DNA from: CASQEL01 sp036655975
Lineage (GTDB): Bacteria > Desulfobacterota > Desulfovibrionia > Desulfovibrionales > Desulfovibrionaceae
DNA length: 50,807 nucleotides
Assembly (NCBI GenBank): GCA_036655975.1
Contig: JAVVPD010000004.1
Coordinates: forward strand, 1-50,807
Reading direction: 5' to 3'
Shown: positions 1 to 7,474 of the stretch, piece by piece
Numbering within the stretch: position 1 is the first letter of the stretch
How the letters are laid out: every line of letters starts with the position of its first letter
Translations under genes and position numbers: made by a program
The notes under the pieces: generated by a model
Seen by the model: only the letters and a program-made list of their open reading frames with translations
The model's database searches: none
Told to the model about the DNA's origin: nothing

Positions 1-200
1 GTGGTGTCCACATACAGCAGCTGATCGCCAGACTGAATGGGCAGACGGTCATGCAAATTGGTTTTTTCAAAAAAATGGTCCAGAAAAAAAACCGCAGGCC
101 CGTCATGCAAAGCACGACGCGCGTCAATAAGGCCACCCAATTCAGTCAGGCAGCCCTGACCGATCATATAATACCCGACATTTTTTGCGTTGCGAAACAT
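1..200 (-). CDS. Iron-containing alcohol dehydrogenase family protein, KdnB-like (N-terminal part only)
   Basis: The gene runs off the left edge; only the first 66 codons are here. The reverse strand starts with MFRNAKNVGYYMIGQGCL and continues to a LPIQSGDQLLYVDTT stretch. The start MFRN-x-KNV, then G-x-G at about residues 14-16, then a FFLD segment at about 39-42, resembles the N terminus of the KdnB subfamily of iron-dependent alcohol dehydrogenases, which oxidise the C8 hydroxyl of Kdo before KdnA aminates it to make 8-amino-Kdo for lipid A cores. That match is from memory of the family, so the assignment is inference. Metal ligands and the GGGS nucleotide loop would lie outside the window. 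It follows folD by 131 bases on the same strand and has no strong Shine-Dalgarno sequence. Alternative: another Fe-ADH with unknown substrate. Confidence 0.55.
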   Translation of the reverse strand, partial: MFRNAKNVGYYMIGQGCLTELGGLIDARRALHDGPAVFFLDHFFEKTNLHDRLPIQSGDQLLYVDT

Positions 201-331
201 GGGAACCCCAGTGCGCTAAAAGTTTATCGTGAGCAGCGTACATCTCCTACATTTTTCCTACTCAAGAATATACGCTCAATATGTAAGGCAGGCAAGATGC
301 CCGCGCAGACTCTGCCCAAAATACGGGAGAA

Positions 332-1192
332 TTACAAACCCGTATGCCTGCGCCACGCCAGCACGGTATTACGCATCAGCATGGCAATGGTCATGGGGCC
401 AACACCGCCGGGCACCGGCGTTATGGCCGCACATTTGGGGCTAACACTGGCAAAGTCCGCATCGCCGCACAGGCCCTCTGCGGTGCGGTTGATACCCACA
501 TCCAGCACTACTACCCCCTGTTTGACCATATCACCGGTCACAAAACGCGCTTTGCCCAAAGCCAAAAACAGAAAATCCGCATTGCGGCATTGCTCTGCCA
601 AATCCGGTGTGCGCGAATGGCACACGGTTACCGTGGCATTGCCATAGGCATTGTTCTGCGCCAGCATCATGGCCAGCGGCTTGCCCACAATGTTAGACCT
701 GCCCACCACCACAGCCTTTTTGCCCGCTGGGGAAAGCTCATAACGGCGCAATAATTCAATCACACCCGCAGGGGTGCAGGGGGCAAAACACGGCAGGCCC
801 ACGCTCAGGCGGCCCACATTTTCGGGGTGAAATCCGTCCACGTCCTTAGCAGGGTCAATAGCCAGCAAGCAATCCTGACTATCCAAACCCTTAGGGAGGG
901 GCAATTGCAGCAAAATACCGTCCACCGCCGCATCGGCATTACAAAGCGCAATCAGCGCCAACAGGTCATGCTGGCTCGTACCTGCCGGCAATTTATGGGC
1001 AAAAGAACGGATGCCCACCTGCTCACACGCCCGCTCCTTATTGCGTACATACACCTGTGACGCGGGGTCTTCCCCCACCAAAATAACCGCAAGGCCCGGC
1101 GCGCGCCCCGCCGCCTTCAGCTCCGCCGCAACCTCCGCCCGCAATTCCTCGCGGATATTCCCCGCCGTGGCCTTTCCGTCAATACTACGCAT
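332..1192 (-). CDS. folD: Bifunctional methylenetetrahydrofolate dehydrogenase / methenyltetrahydrofolate cyclohydrolase
   Basis: 286 residues, normal for FolD. It interconverts 5,10-methylene-, 5,10-methenyl- and 10-formyl-tetrahydrofolate with NADP+ in the cytosol. Visible signatures are the substrate-side segment DGILLQLPLP, the nucleotide motif VVGRSNIVGKP, and the C-terminal PVPGGVGPMTIAML. The open frame extends 37 codons further upstream, but those would overlap eno and run through a palindrome. The start MRSIDGK is chosen because it lies 5 bases after an AAGGAA Shine-Dalgarno sequence (about 1198-1203) and aligns with family N termini. It is the third gene of coaX-eno-folD, 76 bases after eno, with a stable hairpin in the gap. 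Its product feeds purine synthesis (purF lies at the other end of the window), formyl-Met and one-carbon metabolism. Confidence 0.96.
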   Translation of the reverse strand: MRSIDGKATAGNIREELRAEVAAELKAAGRAPGLAVILVGEDPASQVYVRNKERACEQVGIRSFAHKLPAGTSQHDLLALIALCNADAAVDGILLQLPLPKGLDSQDCLLAIDPAKDVDGFHPENVGRLSVGLPCFAPCTPAGVIELLRRYELSPAGKKAVVVGRSNIVGKPLAMMLAQNNAYGNATVTVCHSRTPDLAEQCRNADFLFLALGKARFVTGDMVKQGVVVLDVGINRTAEGLCGDADFASVSPKCAAITPVPGGVGPMTIAMLMRNTVLAWRRHTGL

Positions 1193-1215
1193 GTGCTTTC
1201 CTTCTATAAAAATTG

Positions 1216-1244
1216 TGTAGGGGGAGGCAAAACCTCCCCCTACA
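1216..1244. repeat. GC-rich palindrome between eno and folD (dispersed hairpin family)
   Basis: Perfect 12-base arms TGTAGGGGGAGG / CCTCCCCCTACA around a CAAAA loop. It sits 24 bases after the eno stop and just before the folD ribosome-binding site. There is no T-run on either side, so it is more likely an intercistronic RNA hairpin (3'-end protection of eno mRNA, or attenuation) than a complete intrinsic terminator. The GGGGGAGG...CCTCCCCC core recurs near 3.7, 16.8 and 29.6 kb. Confidence 0.8.
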
Positions 1245-1268
1245 GCCCTTATTGTGCCTACTGATTTC

Positions 1269-2567
1269 TTATTCTTCAGTATCAGTCGCAAAATATTCGG
1301 CAATCATGGGGCCAAAATACGTGGCGCTGTCGTCAAGGTCTTCTTCAATGCGGAGCAATTGATTGTATTTAGCCATGCGGTCAGAACGGCACAGTGAACC
1401 GGTTTTAATCTGACCGGCGTTCACGCCCACCGCAAGGTCGGCAATAAAGCTGTCTTCTGTTTCGCCGGAACGATGGGAGATAACCGTGGTGTAGGCGGCT
1501 TCTTTTGCCATTTCAATGGTATCCATGGTTTCTGTCAGCGTACCTATCTGATTAAGCTTGATCAGAATAGAGTTGGCGATACCTTCGGCGATGCCTTCGG
1601 CAAGGATGGAAGGATTGGTCACAAAGATATCGTCGCCCACCAATTGGGTATTTTCCCCCAAGGAGGTACTGAGCATCCGCCAGCCGTCCCAGTCGCTTTC
1701 TGCGAGACCGTCTTCAATGGAAACCAGCGGATATTTTTGCGTGAATTCGCCGAGCCACTGCACCATTTCGGCATTACCAAGGCTTTTCTTTTCACCAGCC
1801 AGAACATATTTACCGTCTTTATAAAATTCGGAGGCCGCAGCGTCGATGGCAAGGACGATTTCCGAACCGGGATTGTAGCCCGCTTCGTTAATGGCTTTAA
1901 TGATGTAGCTAAAGGCTTCATCATGATTTTTCAGATTGGGGGCAAAGCCGCCCTCATCACCCACGCTGGTAACGTGCCCGTCGGCATTAAGGATGACCTT
2001 GAGCGTATGGAACACTTCTGAGCCCATACGCAGCGCATCTTGGAAGGTGGCTGCGCCGATGGGCATAATCATGAATTCCTGAATATCCAAATTATTAGGG
2101 GCATGCGCGCCACCGTTGATGATGTTCATCATCGGCACGGGCAGCACTTTGGCATTGATCCCACCGATATACTTGTACAAAGGTTGATTAAGAAAATTGG
2201 CTGCCGCGCGAGCAGTTGCCAGCGAAACCCCCAACATGGCGTTGGCGCCAAGGCGAGATTTGTTTTCCGTACCGTCAAGGTCGATAAGCGTATTGTCCAG
2301 CTCCACCTGACGCAAGGCGTCCATGCCCACAACGCTTTCGGCAATTTCGCCGAGTACATTTTCCACAGCCTTGGTCACGCCCTTGCCTTTATCGCGGCCT
2401 TTGTCACCATCACGCATTTCGAGGGCTTCACGGCTACCCGTAGACGCGCCAGAAGGCACGGCTGCACGGCCCGTATGCCCAGATTCAAGAGCAATTTCAA
2501 CTTCAACAGTAGGATTGCCCCGAGAATCCAAAATTTCTCGGGCCATGACAGATACGATAGTGCTCAT
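1269..2567 (-). CDS. eno: Enolase (phosphopyruvate hydratase)
   Basis: 432 residues, the usual bacterial length. It converts 2-phosphoglycerate to phosphoenolpyruvate with Mg2+ in glycolysis and gluconeogenesis, and in many bacteria also joins the RNA degradosome. Clear motifs run from MSTIVSVMAREILDSRGNPT at the start through PSGASTGSREALE, the SVGDEGGFAPNL segment, the metal and substrate segment SIEDGLAESDWDGW, LIKLNQIGT, and the signature SHRSGETEDSFIADLAVG. The start has a GAAGGAG Shine-Dalgarno sequence six bases upstream. The gene follows coaX by 50 bases and precedes folD. The end carries an acidic tail (ATDTEE). Nothing unusual is seen in active-site positions. Confidence 0.98.
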   Translation of the reverse strand: MSTIVSVMAREILDSRGNPTVEVEIALESGHTGRAAVPSGASTGSREALEMRDGDKGRDKGKGVTKAVENVLGEIAESVVGMDALRQVELDNTLIDLDGTENKSRLGANAMLGVSLATARAAANFLNQPLYKYIGGINAKVLPVPMMNIINGGAHAPNNLDIQEFMIMPIGAATFQDALRMGSEVFHTLKVILNADGHVTSVGDEGGFAPNLKNHDEAFSYIIKAINEAGYNPGSEIVLAIDAAASEFYKDGKYVLAGEKKSLGNAEMVQWLGEFTQKYPLVSIEDGLAESDWDGWRMLSTSLGENTQLVGDDIFVTNPSILAEGIAEGIANSILIKLNQIGTLTETMDTIEMAKEAAYTTVISHRSGETEDSFIADLAVGVNAGQIKTGSLCRSDRMAKYNQLLRIEEDLDDSATYFGPMIAEYFATDTEE

Positions 2568-2617
2568 AGATTGCTCCTTCAGGTTATACTTGTTTTTACA
2601 GCTGGCAAAAGGCTATC

Positions 2618-3445
2618 CTAGCAACTGTCGCCATGCGGAAAAAAATTCTTTTGGGTGTCATAGACATACAATTGGCGCAAGCCGTCCAGCAACAAGCTGG
2701 GCAGCACATGGTCAAAGCAGGTGCTCACCCGAGCGATAGCCGGAGCAAAGCCGCCCGTGGCAATAATTTCCACCGGGCCAGGCAATTGCGCGCGCAGGCG
2801 GGCGCTAAGGCCCTCTACCATGCTGGCAAAGCCAAAAATAATTCCGTGATTGATGCTGGTTGCGGTGTCGCGGCCCACAATAGGGGCGCTATCGTTCACC
2901 TCAAGGTTCACGCGCGGCAATTTAGCCGCGTTCATAAACAGTGCCGCCGTGGCTGTGTGCACACCGGGGAAAATAAGCCCCCCAAGGTATTGCGCCCCCG
3001 CCCCCTTACCGCTGATACAGTCAAAAGTCGTGGCCGTGCCAAAATCCACAGAAATTAACGATTGCGCGTTGGGGCAATAGTGCCGCGCCGCAAAAGCCCC
3101 CACCAGACGATCCGCCCCCACCTCAGCGGGGTGCAAATAGGCATTGTGCAAAGGCACCGGAATATCACGCGGCACCCAGCGCAGCCCGCAAGCCAAAAAA
3201 CGCTGGCAAGCTTCGGTTAACAAAGGTTCCAAAGCGGGCACCACGGAACTGGCAATGCATGCGGCAATATCCCCGCGCCCCAAACCCGCATGCCGCATTA
3301 AGGTCAACAAAGTCAAGCCCAAGCTATCTGCCGTCTGTCCCGCATCGGTCCGCAAGGTGTACGAATCCATCACGCGTTCAGGCGTAGCAAGGCCTACCTT
3401 GATTGAGGTATTGCCAATATCAAAAAGGACAATGGTTGCTGGCAT
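2618..3445 (-). CDS. coaX: Type III pantothenate kinase
   Basis: 275 residues. It phosphorylates pantothenate as the first step of coenzyme A synthesis; type III enzymes belong to the ASKHA fold, need a monovalent cation and are not inhibited by CoA. Motifs: the N-terminal phosphate loop FDIGNTSIKVG (residues 7-17), the GADR segment, and DFGTATTFD. The frame is open a further 34 codons upstream, but MPATIVLFDIG has a GGAGAG Shine-Dalgarno sequence and aligns with the family start, so the longer form is rejected. It is the first gene of the coaX-eno-folD run. Its leader contains a small hairpin followed by U-rich sequence (separate entry). Confidence 0.94.
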   Translation of the reverse strand: MPATIVLFDIGNTSIKVGLATPERVMDSYTLRTDAGQTADSLGLTLLTLMRHAGLGRGDIAACIASSVVPALEPLLTEACQRFLACGLRWVPRDIPVPLHNAYLHPAEVGADRLVGAFAARHYCPNAQSLISVDFGTATTFDCISGKGAGAQYLGGLIFPGVHTATAALFMNAAKLPRVNLEVNDSAPIVGRDTATSINHGIIFGFASMVEGLSARLRAQLPGPVEIIATGGFAPAIARVSTCFDHVLPSLLLDGLRQLYVYDTQKNFFPHGDSC

Positions 3446-3460
3446 GTGCTCTCCATAAAA

Positions 3461-3475
3461 ATGCTCTTGGAGCAT
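3461..3475 (-). promoter_or_regulatory. Short hairpin with following U-tract in the coaX leader
   Basis: On the minus strand, ATGCTC-CAA-GAGCAT is followed directly by TTTTA and then the coaX Shine-Dalgarno sequence. The layout is that of a small terminator or attenuator 15 bases before the start codon. The stem is only 6 bp, so function is uncertain. Confidence 0.4.
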
Positions 3476-3488
3476 GCCAGAAAATGGC

Positions 3489-3517
3489 TTGACAGGCAAG
3501 CGCATCACCACTAAACA
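3489..3517 (+). promoter_or_regulatory. Candidate sigma-70 promoter for the small winged-helix gene
   Basis: A perfect -35 TTGACA (3489-3494), a 17-base spacer and a weak -10 TAAACA (3512-3517, 3 of 6). It lies in the 104-base divergent region between coaX and the small plus-strand gene and would give a leader of about 26 bases. The weak -10 keeps confidence low. Confidence 0.35.
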
Positions 3518-3549
3518 AGAATGACTTTTATTAATAAGGAGATCCAAAC

Positions 3550-3723
3550 ATGCTTGAAGATAGCGTTCTTAAGGCCATCCAAGACGCCGGCAAGCCCGTC
3601 CGCCCTGGTGATGTGGCAAAAGCCCTGAATATCGACAGTAAAGAAGTTTCCAAAGCCATCGACACGCTCAAAAAACAAGGAAAAATCCACTCCCCTAAAC
3701 GCTGCTACTACGAAGCGCTGTAA
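3550..3723 (+). CDS. Small winged-helix DNA-binding protein (57 residues)
   Basis: A short gene starting 6 bases after a GGAG ribosome-binding site and ending at TAA. The product begins MLEDSVLKAIQDAGKPVRPG and ends YYEAL. The pattern is that of a minimal winged helix: helix 1 (LEDSVLKAIQDA), a turn with KPVRPGDVAKAL, a recognition helix (DSKEVSKAIDTLKKQG) and a short wing (KIHSPKRCYYEAL). It therefore probably binds DNA, but the target is unknown. It stands alone, divergent from coaX and convergent with the flagellar operon, whose last gene ends 56 bases away, with a palindrome in between. It could regulate either neighbour; nothing in the sequence decides this. Confidence 0.8.
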   Translation: MLEDSVLKAIQDAGKPVRPGDVAKALNIDSKEVSKAIDTLKKQGKIHSPKRCYYEAL

Positions 3724-3731
3724 AACATACA

Positions 3732-3754
3732 GGGGGAGGCTACCTGCCTCCCCC
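3732..3754. terminator. GC-rich hairpin between convergent genes (winged-helix gene and flgH)
   Basis: Perfect arms GGGGGAGGC / GCCTCCCCC around TACCT. It is placed where both the plus-strand small gene and the minus-strand flagellar operon end, so it may stop transcription from both sides. Neither flank has a long T-run; the minus-strand side is the more U-rich (TGTATGTTTTA). It belongs to the same palindrome family as 1216-1244. Confidence 0.55.
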
Positions 3755-3778
3755 GTAATATGCTTGGGACTATACAGG

Positions 3779-4504
3779 TTAAAAAGGCCAAATATTGTCC
3801 ATCAGGCGGGTGAACCAACCGGGCTTCTGCTTATCAGCCAGAACGCCCTTGCCGTAATATTGGATACTCGCGTCAGCCATTTGGGTAGACATGATGCTGT
3901 TATCGGCAGCCACATCACGGGTGCGGATAGTGCCGGTCACGACCATGTATTGCGTTTCTTCGTTAACGCGAATTTCGCGCGCGCCTTCAATCTGCAGAAT
4001 GCCCCCGGGCATCACCCGCAGCACCCGAGCGGCGATGGAAGAGGTGACGTTATTTTCGCGCTTGGTTTCTCCGGTTACGCTCAGAGCGCTGTTGGAGGTG
4101 GAATCAAATATCAAATTGCCCTTCCCCACAGGCCCGGTAGGCCCCGCCCCCACAATGGGAAACATCGCCGCGTTATTATAGCCGAAATTGGCACCTACGC
4201 CATAGCCGTTGGTATTGGTTTTAGACGTGGAGGTGTCGGCCTTATTTTTGGCCTTGGTGGTTTCGATAATTTTGACCACCACAATATCCCCCACCCGCCG
4301 AGCGCGGCTGTCAGAGAACAAAGGGTCAATGTCACTTTCCGCATACAGTGAACCAGGGTTATTGCGTTTGGCGGTCTCATTAAATTCCTGCGCGGGCACA
4401 ATGGGCGGCTGGATGACGGGCCGTTTTTTGCTCCCCTGACAGGCCGGCAACAGCAACAAGGTTGCGGACAAAAGACAAAGTGCGTGTTTTGAAAAGCTGT
4501 GCAT
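3779..4504 (-). CDS. flgH: Flagellar L-ring lipoprotein
   Basis: 241 residues. FlgH forms the outer-membrane L ring, the bushing through which the flagellar rod passes. The N terminus MHSFSKHALCLL leads into a lipobox LPAC with Cys22 as the lipidated residue. Family blocks are visible: SLYAESDIDPLFSDSRARRVGDIVVVKIIE, the TSTSKTN region, MPGGILQIEGAREIRVNEETQYMVVTGTIRTRD, and the C-terminal SIQYYGKG with a TRLMDNIWPF end. The frame is open 13 codons further, but the chosen ATG has a GGAG Shine-Dalgarno sequence 8 bases away and a proper signal peptide. It is the last gene of the operon here. flgI (P ring), which normally follows in related genomes, is absent. Confidence 0.95.
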   Translation of the reverse strand: MHSFSKHALCLLSATLLLLPACQGSKKRPVIQPPIVPAQEFNETAKRNNPGSLYAESDIDPLFSDSRARRVGDIVVVKIIETTKAKNKADTSTSKTNTNGYGVGANFGYNNAAMFPIVGAGPTGPVGKGNLIFDSTSNSALSVTGETKRENNVTSSIAARVLRVMPGGILQIEGAREIRVNEETQYMVVTGTIRTRDVAADNSIMSTQMADASIQYYGKGVLADKQKPGWFTRLMDNIWPF

Positions 4505-4544
4505 GATTTTTCTCCGTAGGACTAAGCCTAAACAGTAGGGCAAG

Positions 4545-5717
4545 CTAAATTTTACTCACCACGGTGCGGGCGTCACGCACCACGGCATGAATTTGTTTTT
4601 TAGTTTGGATATTACGCACGGCAATGGTTTCGCCCGGCTCAGCGTCGGCCAACACTTCGGCTTGGGTTTCGATTCGCACATTGCCTTTTTCATAAATCAG
4701 CACCACAATATTCCCCTTACGTACCATCGCTTGCGTGGCCAGATCCCCCTGAAAAATAGCTTGCCCTGTGCCAATGGGGCGCAACACCTGCCACGGCCCG
4801 CCCCGACCGTCCCAAGGCATTTCACGCATTTGGGCCACGTTCATGCGGATAAAGGTGACACTTTCGGGCAGCAGGGCTTCCCCTTTGTTCAAGGGGCGGG
4901 CAGCAGCAGCCACCTCTACCCACAAGTCCAGAAAGGCGGAGCCAGCCACTTTTTTGAGCACCGCACCGTCCATTTCACGCACCACGTAGCGAAAAGTGAT
5001 CCGTCCGGGCACAATTTTGCCCGTTTCCAATTCCACACGTTGTTGCGGATGGGCAAGAAAAATATAGGGGGGTAAGCGAAAATCGTTCAATTCCGCCTTG
5101 CCGGGCAGGGCTGTTAATTGCGGAGTCAAGCTTCTGACAAGAAAGGCGCGCAGATCGTCTTCACGCAGCACAAATCCCCCGCGTTGCACCGCAATGGACG
5201 TGGGCAAAATACAGCGGCTTGCGGTATCCTTCAGCACTTCCCGCAAGGCCTGTGACAGCCGCGCTTTATTCACCTGAAAGGCTTTTCCCGCTTCTGCCGG
5301 CGCAGGCCACAGGGCGGTAGCCGCAAGATTGCGCCACGTATCAGGGGGTATAGTGCCCAAAGGGTCGGCAATGTCCCCTAAAGTGACCATATCCCCGCTG
5401 GTGACGGCGGCCTCACGAATACGCAGGCGCCAATCATGGGGATTGAGCATACCCATATAGGAGCCATCGGGTAAAGGGTTTGCGCCGTTGGCTACCTGAG
5501 TGCGTACCTTGGCGGCCCGAGTATCCACATTGGCACGGGGCCCCAGTGCGCTGGAATCCGGCACAGCCGAGGGAGAACGGCGGTGATTACGGTCATTGTC
5601 TTGCCACATGGCTGTGGGTACGCCGCCCATGGCTGCCCCTTGCACCGGGGAGGGCATACACAGCGACCCGCAGAACACGAACACAGCCAATAAAGAGAAA
5701 GCGCGTACCATAGTCAT
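4545..5717 (-). CDS. flgA: Flagellar P-ring assembly chaperone, long form
   Basis: 390 residues, clearly longer than the roughly 220 of enteric FlgA but in line with the long form of Desulfovibrio-type bacteria. FlgA is periplasmic and helps FlgI polymerise into the P ring. Residues 1-28 are a signal peptide (AFSLLAVFVFCGSL...PVQGAA). Residues 30-100 look unstructured, then comes a SAF-like region starting near AAVTSGDMVTLGDIADPLG. The C-terminal FlgA core has LNKGEALLPESVTF, GTGQAIFQGDLATQAMVRKGNIVVLIYEKGNVRIETQAEVLADAEPGETIAVRNIQTKKQIHAVV split over about residues 280-385. The first ATG has an AGGAAT ribosome-binding site. It starts 9 bases after the flgG stop and is 40 bases from flgH. Confidence 0.9.
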   Translation of the reverse strand: MTMVRAFSLLAVFVFCGSLCMPSPVQGAAMGGVPTAMWQDNDRNHRRSPSAVPDSSALGPRANVDTRAAKVRTQVANGANPLPDGSYMGMLNPHDWRLRIREAAVTSGDMVTLGDIADPLGTIPPDTWRNLAATALWPAPAEAGKAFQVNKARLSQALREVLKDTASRCILPTSIAVQRGGFVLREDDLRAFLVRSLTPQLTALPGKAELNDFRLPPYIFLAHPQQRVELETGKIVPGRITFRYVVREMDGAVLKKVAGSAFLDLWVEVAAAARPLNKGEALLPESVTFIRMNVAQMREMPWDGRGGPWQVLRPIGTGQAIFQGDLATQAMVRKGNIVVLIYEKGNVRIETQAEVLADAEPGETIAVRNIQTKKQIHAVVRDARTVVSKI

Positions 5718-5726
5718 GATCCATTC

Positions 5727-6509
5727 CTACCTTTTAAGTTGCACGGCAATACCCAGCATGGCGTCAGAGGTCTGGATAGACTTGGAGTTCACTTCATAGG
5801 CGCGTTGGCCCACGATCATGTTGACCATTTCGTCCACCACTTCCACGTTGGACATTTCCAAAAAGCCCTGCGCCAAGGTACCCACGTTATCCGTGCCGGG
5901 CACGCCTTCCTGCTCCACTCCCGAGGCTTCAGTGGGGGTGTAGAGGTTGCGCCCGCGCGCGTCGAGCCCAGCGGGGTTGATGAAGGTGTAGACGGGGATC
6001 TCCGCGCCGGCGATTTCCTGCCCGTTGGTGTCGAGGGCGGAGATATGCCCGCGTGCGGAAATGGCGATATTTTTCGTTTCTGGGGGCACGGCAAATTCCG
6101 GTTGCAAAATGTGTCCGTTCGCGGTGGTCAGGGTTCCGTCCTGATTCAATTTGAACGATCCGGCGCGGGTGTACATAAGCTCCCCGTTGACATCCACTTG
6201 AAAGAAGCCGTCTCCTTCAATGGCAACGTCAAGGGGGTTGCCCGTATTCTGGAAATCCCCCTGCGAGAAAAACTTGTGCACGGCGGTGGGCCGCGCGCCC
6301 ATGCCTACCTGAATGCCCACGGGCAGGCGATTGTCCCCTTCGGTAATAGACCCGGCAATTTTCATGTTTTGATACATGAGGTCTTCAAATTCCGCGCGGC
6401 TTTTTTTAAAGCCCGCCGTATTGACGTTGGCAAGGTTGTTAGAGATAACGTCAATATTCATCTGTTGTGCCACCATACCGGTGGCCCCTGTCCAAAGTGA
6501 ACGCATCAT
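5727..6509 (-). CDS. flgG: Flagellar distal rod protein
   Basis: 260 residues, the standard size. FlgG builds the distal rod between the proximal rod and the hook. The N-terminal rod/hook signature NIDVISNNLANVNTAGFKKSRAEFEDLMYQ, the central VGMGARPTAVHKFFSQGDFQNTGNPLDVAIEGDGFFQV and the C-terminal LEMSNVEVVDEMVNMIVGQRAYEVNSKSIQTSDAMLG are all typical. Two ATGs lie in tandem at 6504-6509; the outer is used because AGGAG lies 9 bases before it. It starts 22 bases after flgF and is nearly coupled to flgA. Confidence 0.97.
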   Translation of the reverse strand: MMRSLWTGATGMVAQQMNIDVISNNLANVNTAGFKKSRAEFEDLMYQNMKIAGSITEGDNRLPVGIQVGMGARPTAVHKFFSQGDFQNTGNPLDVAIEGDGFFQVDVNGELMYTRAGSFKLNQDGTLTTANGHILQPEFAVPPETKNIAISARGHISALDTNGQEIAGAEIPVYTFINPAGLDARGRNLYTPTEASGVEQEGVPGTDNVGTLAQGFLEMSNVEVVDEMVNMIVGQRAYEVNSKSIQTSDAMLGIAVQLKR

Positions 6510-6531
6510 GGGGCAGGCTCCTTATGTATAA

Positions 6532-7320
6532 TTACGCACGCCGACCAATTTTTGAGGTAGCTTCACGGTCTAAAGAGTCCGCGCTTTGCATAACCTTTTG
6601 ATAGGCCTCGAACTGACGATTTGTTTCAATCATATTCACCATTTCAGACACCACCTCCACATTGGAGGTTTCAATAAAACCTTGAGCCACCCGCGCCCCG
6701 CCGGCCAGAGCGTCTTGCTCCACCACATTGACATTGGAACGGGGGCGGTAGAGATTGCGCCCCATTTTTTCCAGATTTGTCAATTTATCGACAGTGACCA
6801 AATTGATGTTGTTAATGGCTTCCCCGTCGGCAAAAACCTGCCCATCATCGCCGATATGCACGCTCCGTGTACCCGCCGGAATAACGATATTCCCCCCCGC
6901 CCCCTGCAAAGGCCAGCCTTGCGGAGTAACCACCGTGCCGTCAGCCGTACGCAAAAAATGCCCGTTGCGGGTATAAAAATCACCGGTAGGGGTATTCACT
7001 TTGAAAAAAGCATCCCCAGTTATGGCAAGATCCAACGGATCACCCGTAAAATGCATGGAGCCTTGGGTAAAATCGGTTTGTGACACCGCAATACGCGGAC
7101 GTGCCATATTTTTCGGCTCAGGGAAAAGCGGCGTGGATCGGCAATTCATAAGCGGTTCACGGATTTCATCATGCGCGAAGGTCGCCATAGTATCCTTAAA
7201 GGCTACGGTGTCCTTTTTATAGCCATTGGTATTCACGTTCGCCAAATTATTGGCGATAAAATTCATGCGGTGTTCGGTGGTAAGAGCCCCAAAAAGCCCT
7301 GAAAACATTGCGTCTTGCAT
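6532..7320 (-). CDS. flgF: Flagellar proximal rod protein
   Basis: 262 residues. FlgF is one of the proximal rod subunits. It shares the rod/hook family termini with FlgG: RMNFIANNLANVNTNGYKKDTVAFKDTM at the start and FIETSNVEVVSEMVNMIETNRQFEAYQKVMQSADSLDREA at the end, with the middle block GDPLDLAITGDAFFKV. Between residues 50 and 80 it has a rod-type insert (REPLMNCRSTPLFPEPKNMARPR) that separates it from FlgG. A clear AAGGAG ribosome-binding site precedes the ATG. It is the first gene of flgF-flgG-flgA-flgH and has a sigma-54-type promoter about 60 bases upstream of the start. Confidence 0.94.
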   Translation of the reverse strand: MQDAMFSGLFGALTTEHRMNFIANNLANVNTNGYKKDTVAFKDTMATFAHDEIREPLMNCRSTPLFPEPKNMARPRIAVSQTDFTQGSMHFTGDPLDLAITGDAFFKVNTPTGDFYTRNGHFLRTADGTVVTPQGWPLQGAGGNIVIPAGTRSVHIGDDGQVFADGEAINNINLVTVDKLTNLEKMGRNLYRPRSNVNVVEQDALAGGARVAQGFIETSNVEVVSEMVNMIETNRQFEAYQKVMQSADSLDREATSKIGRRA

Positions 7321-7393
7321 ACAAATCTCCTTACAGGAAAAAGGCCGAACCGAGCAGTGCGGCGCAAAGCCTCTGCGGGGTCACAGCCTTTCT

Positions 7394-7409
7394 TGCAAAG
7401 AGCGGGCCA
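7394..7409 (-). promoter_or_regulatory. Sigma-54 (RpoN) promoter for the flgF operon
   Basis: On the minus strand TGGCCCG-CTCT-TTGCA matches the consensus TGGCACG-N4-TTGCW at all but one position, and the invariant GG and GC doublets are separated by exactly 10 bases. The predicted start is near 7383, giving a leader of about 60 bases before flgF. Rod genes are commonly RpoN-dependent in polar-flagellated bacteria. An enhancer-binding activator is needed but none is in the window: the adjacent receiver protein has no AAA+ domain. Confidence 0.85.
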
Positions 7410-7474
7410 AGGATGCCCATACGAAAAAGAAAACAAGAACGTCGAAAAAAGTCTAAATAATACCCGGTGGTATA

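Noticed and set aside
5739..6500. 253-codon open frame on the plus strand opposite flgG
   Set aside because: Fully antisense to flgG, composition His/Gly/Val-rich as expected for the reverse of a real gene, no family features.
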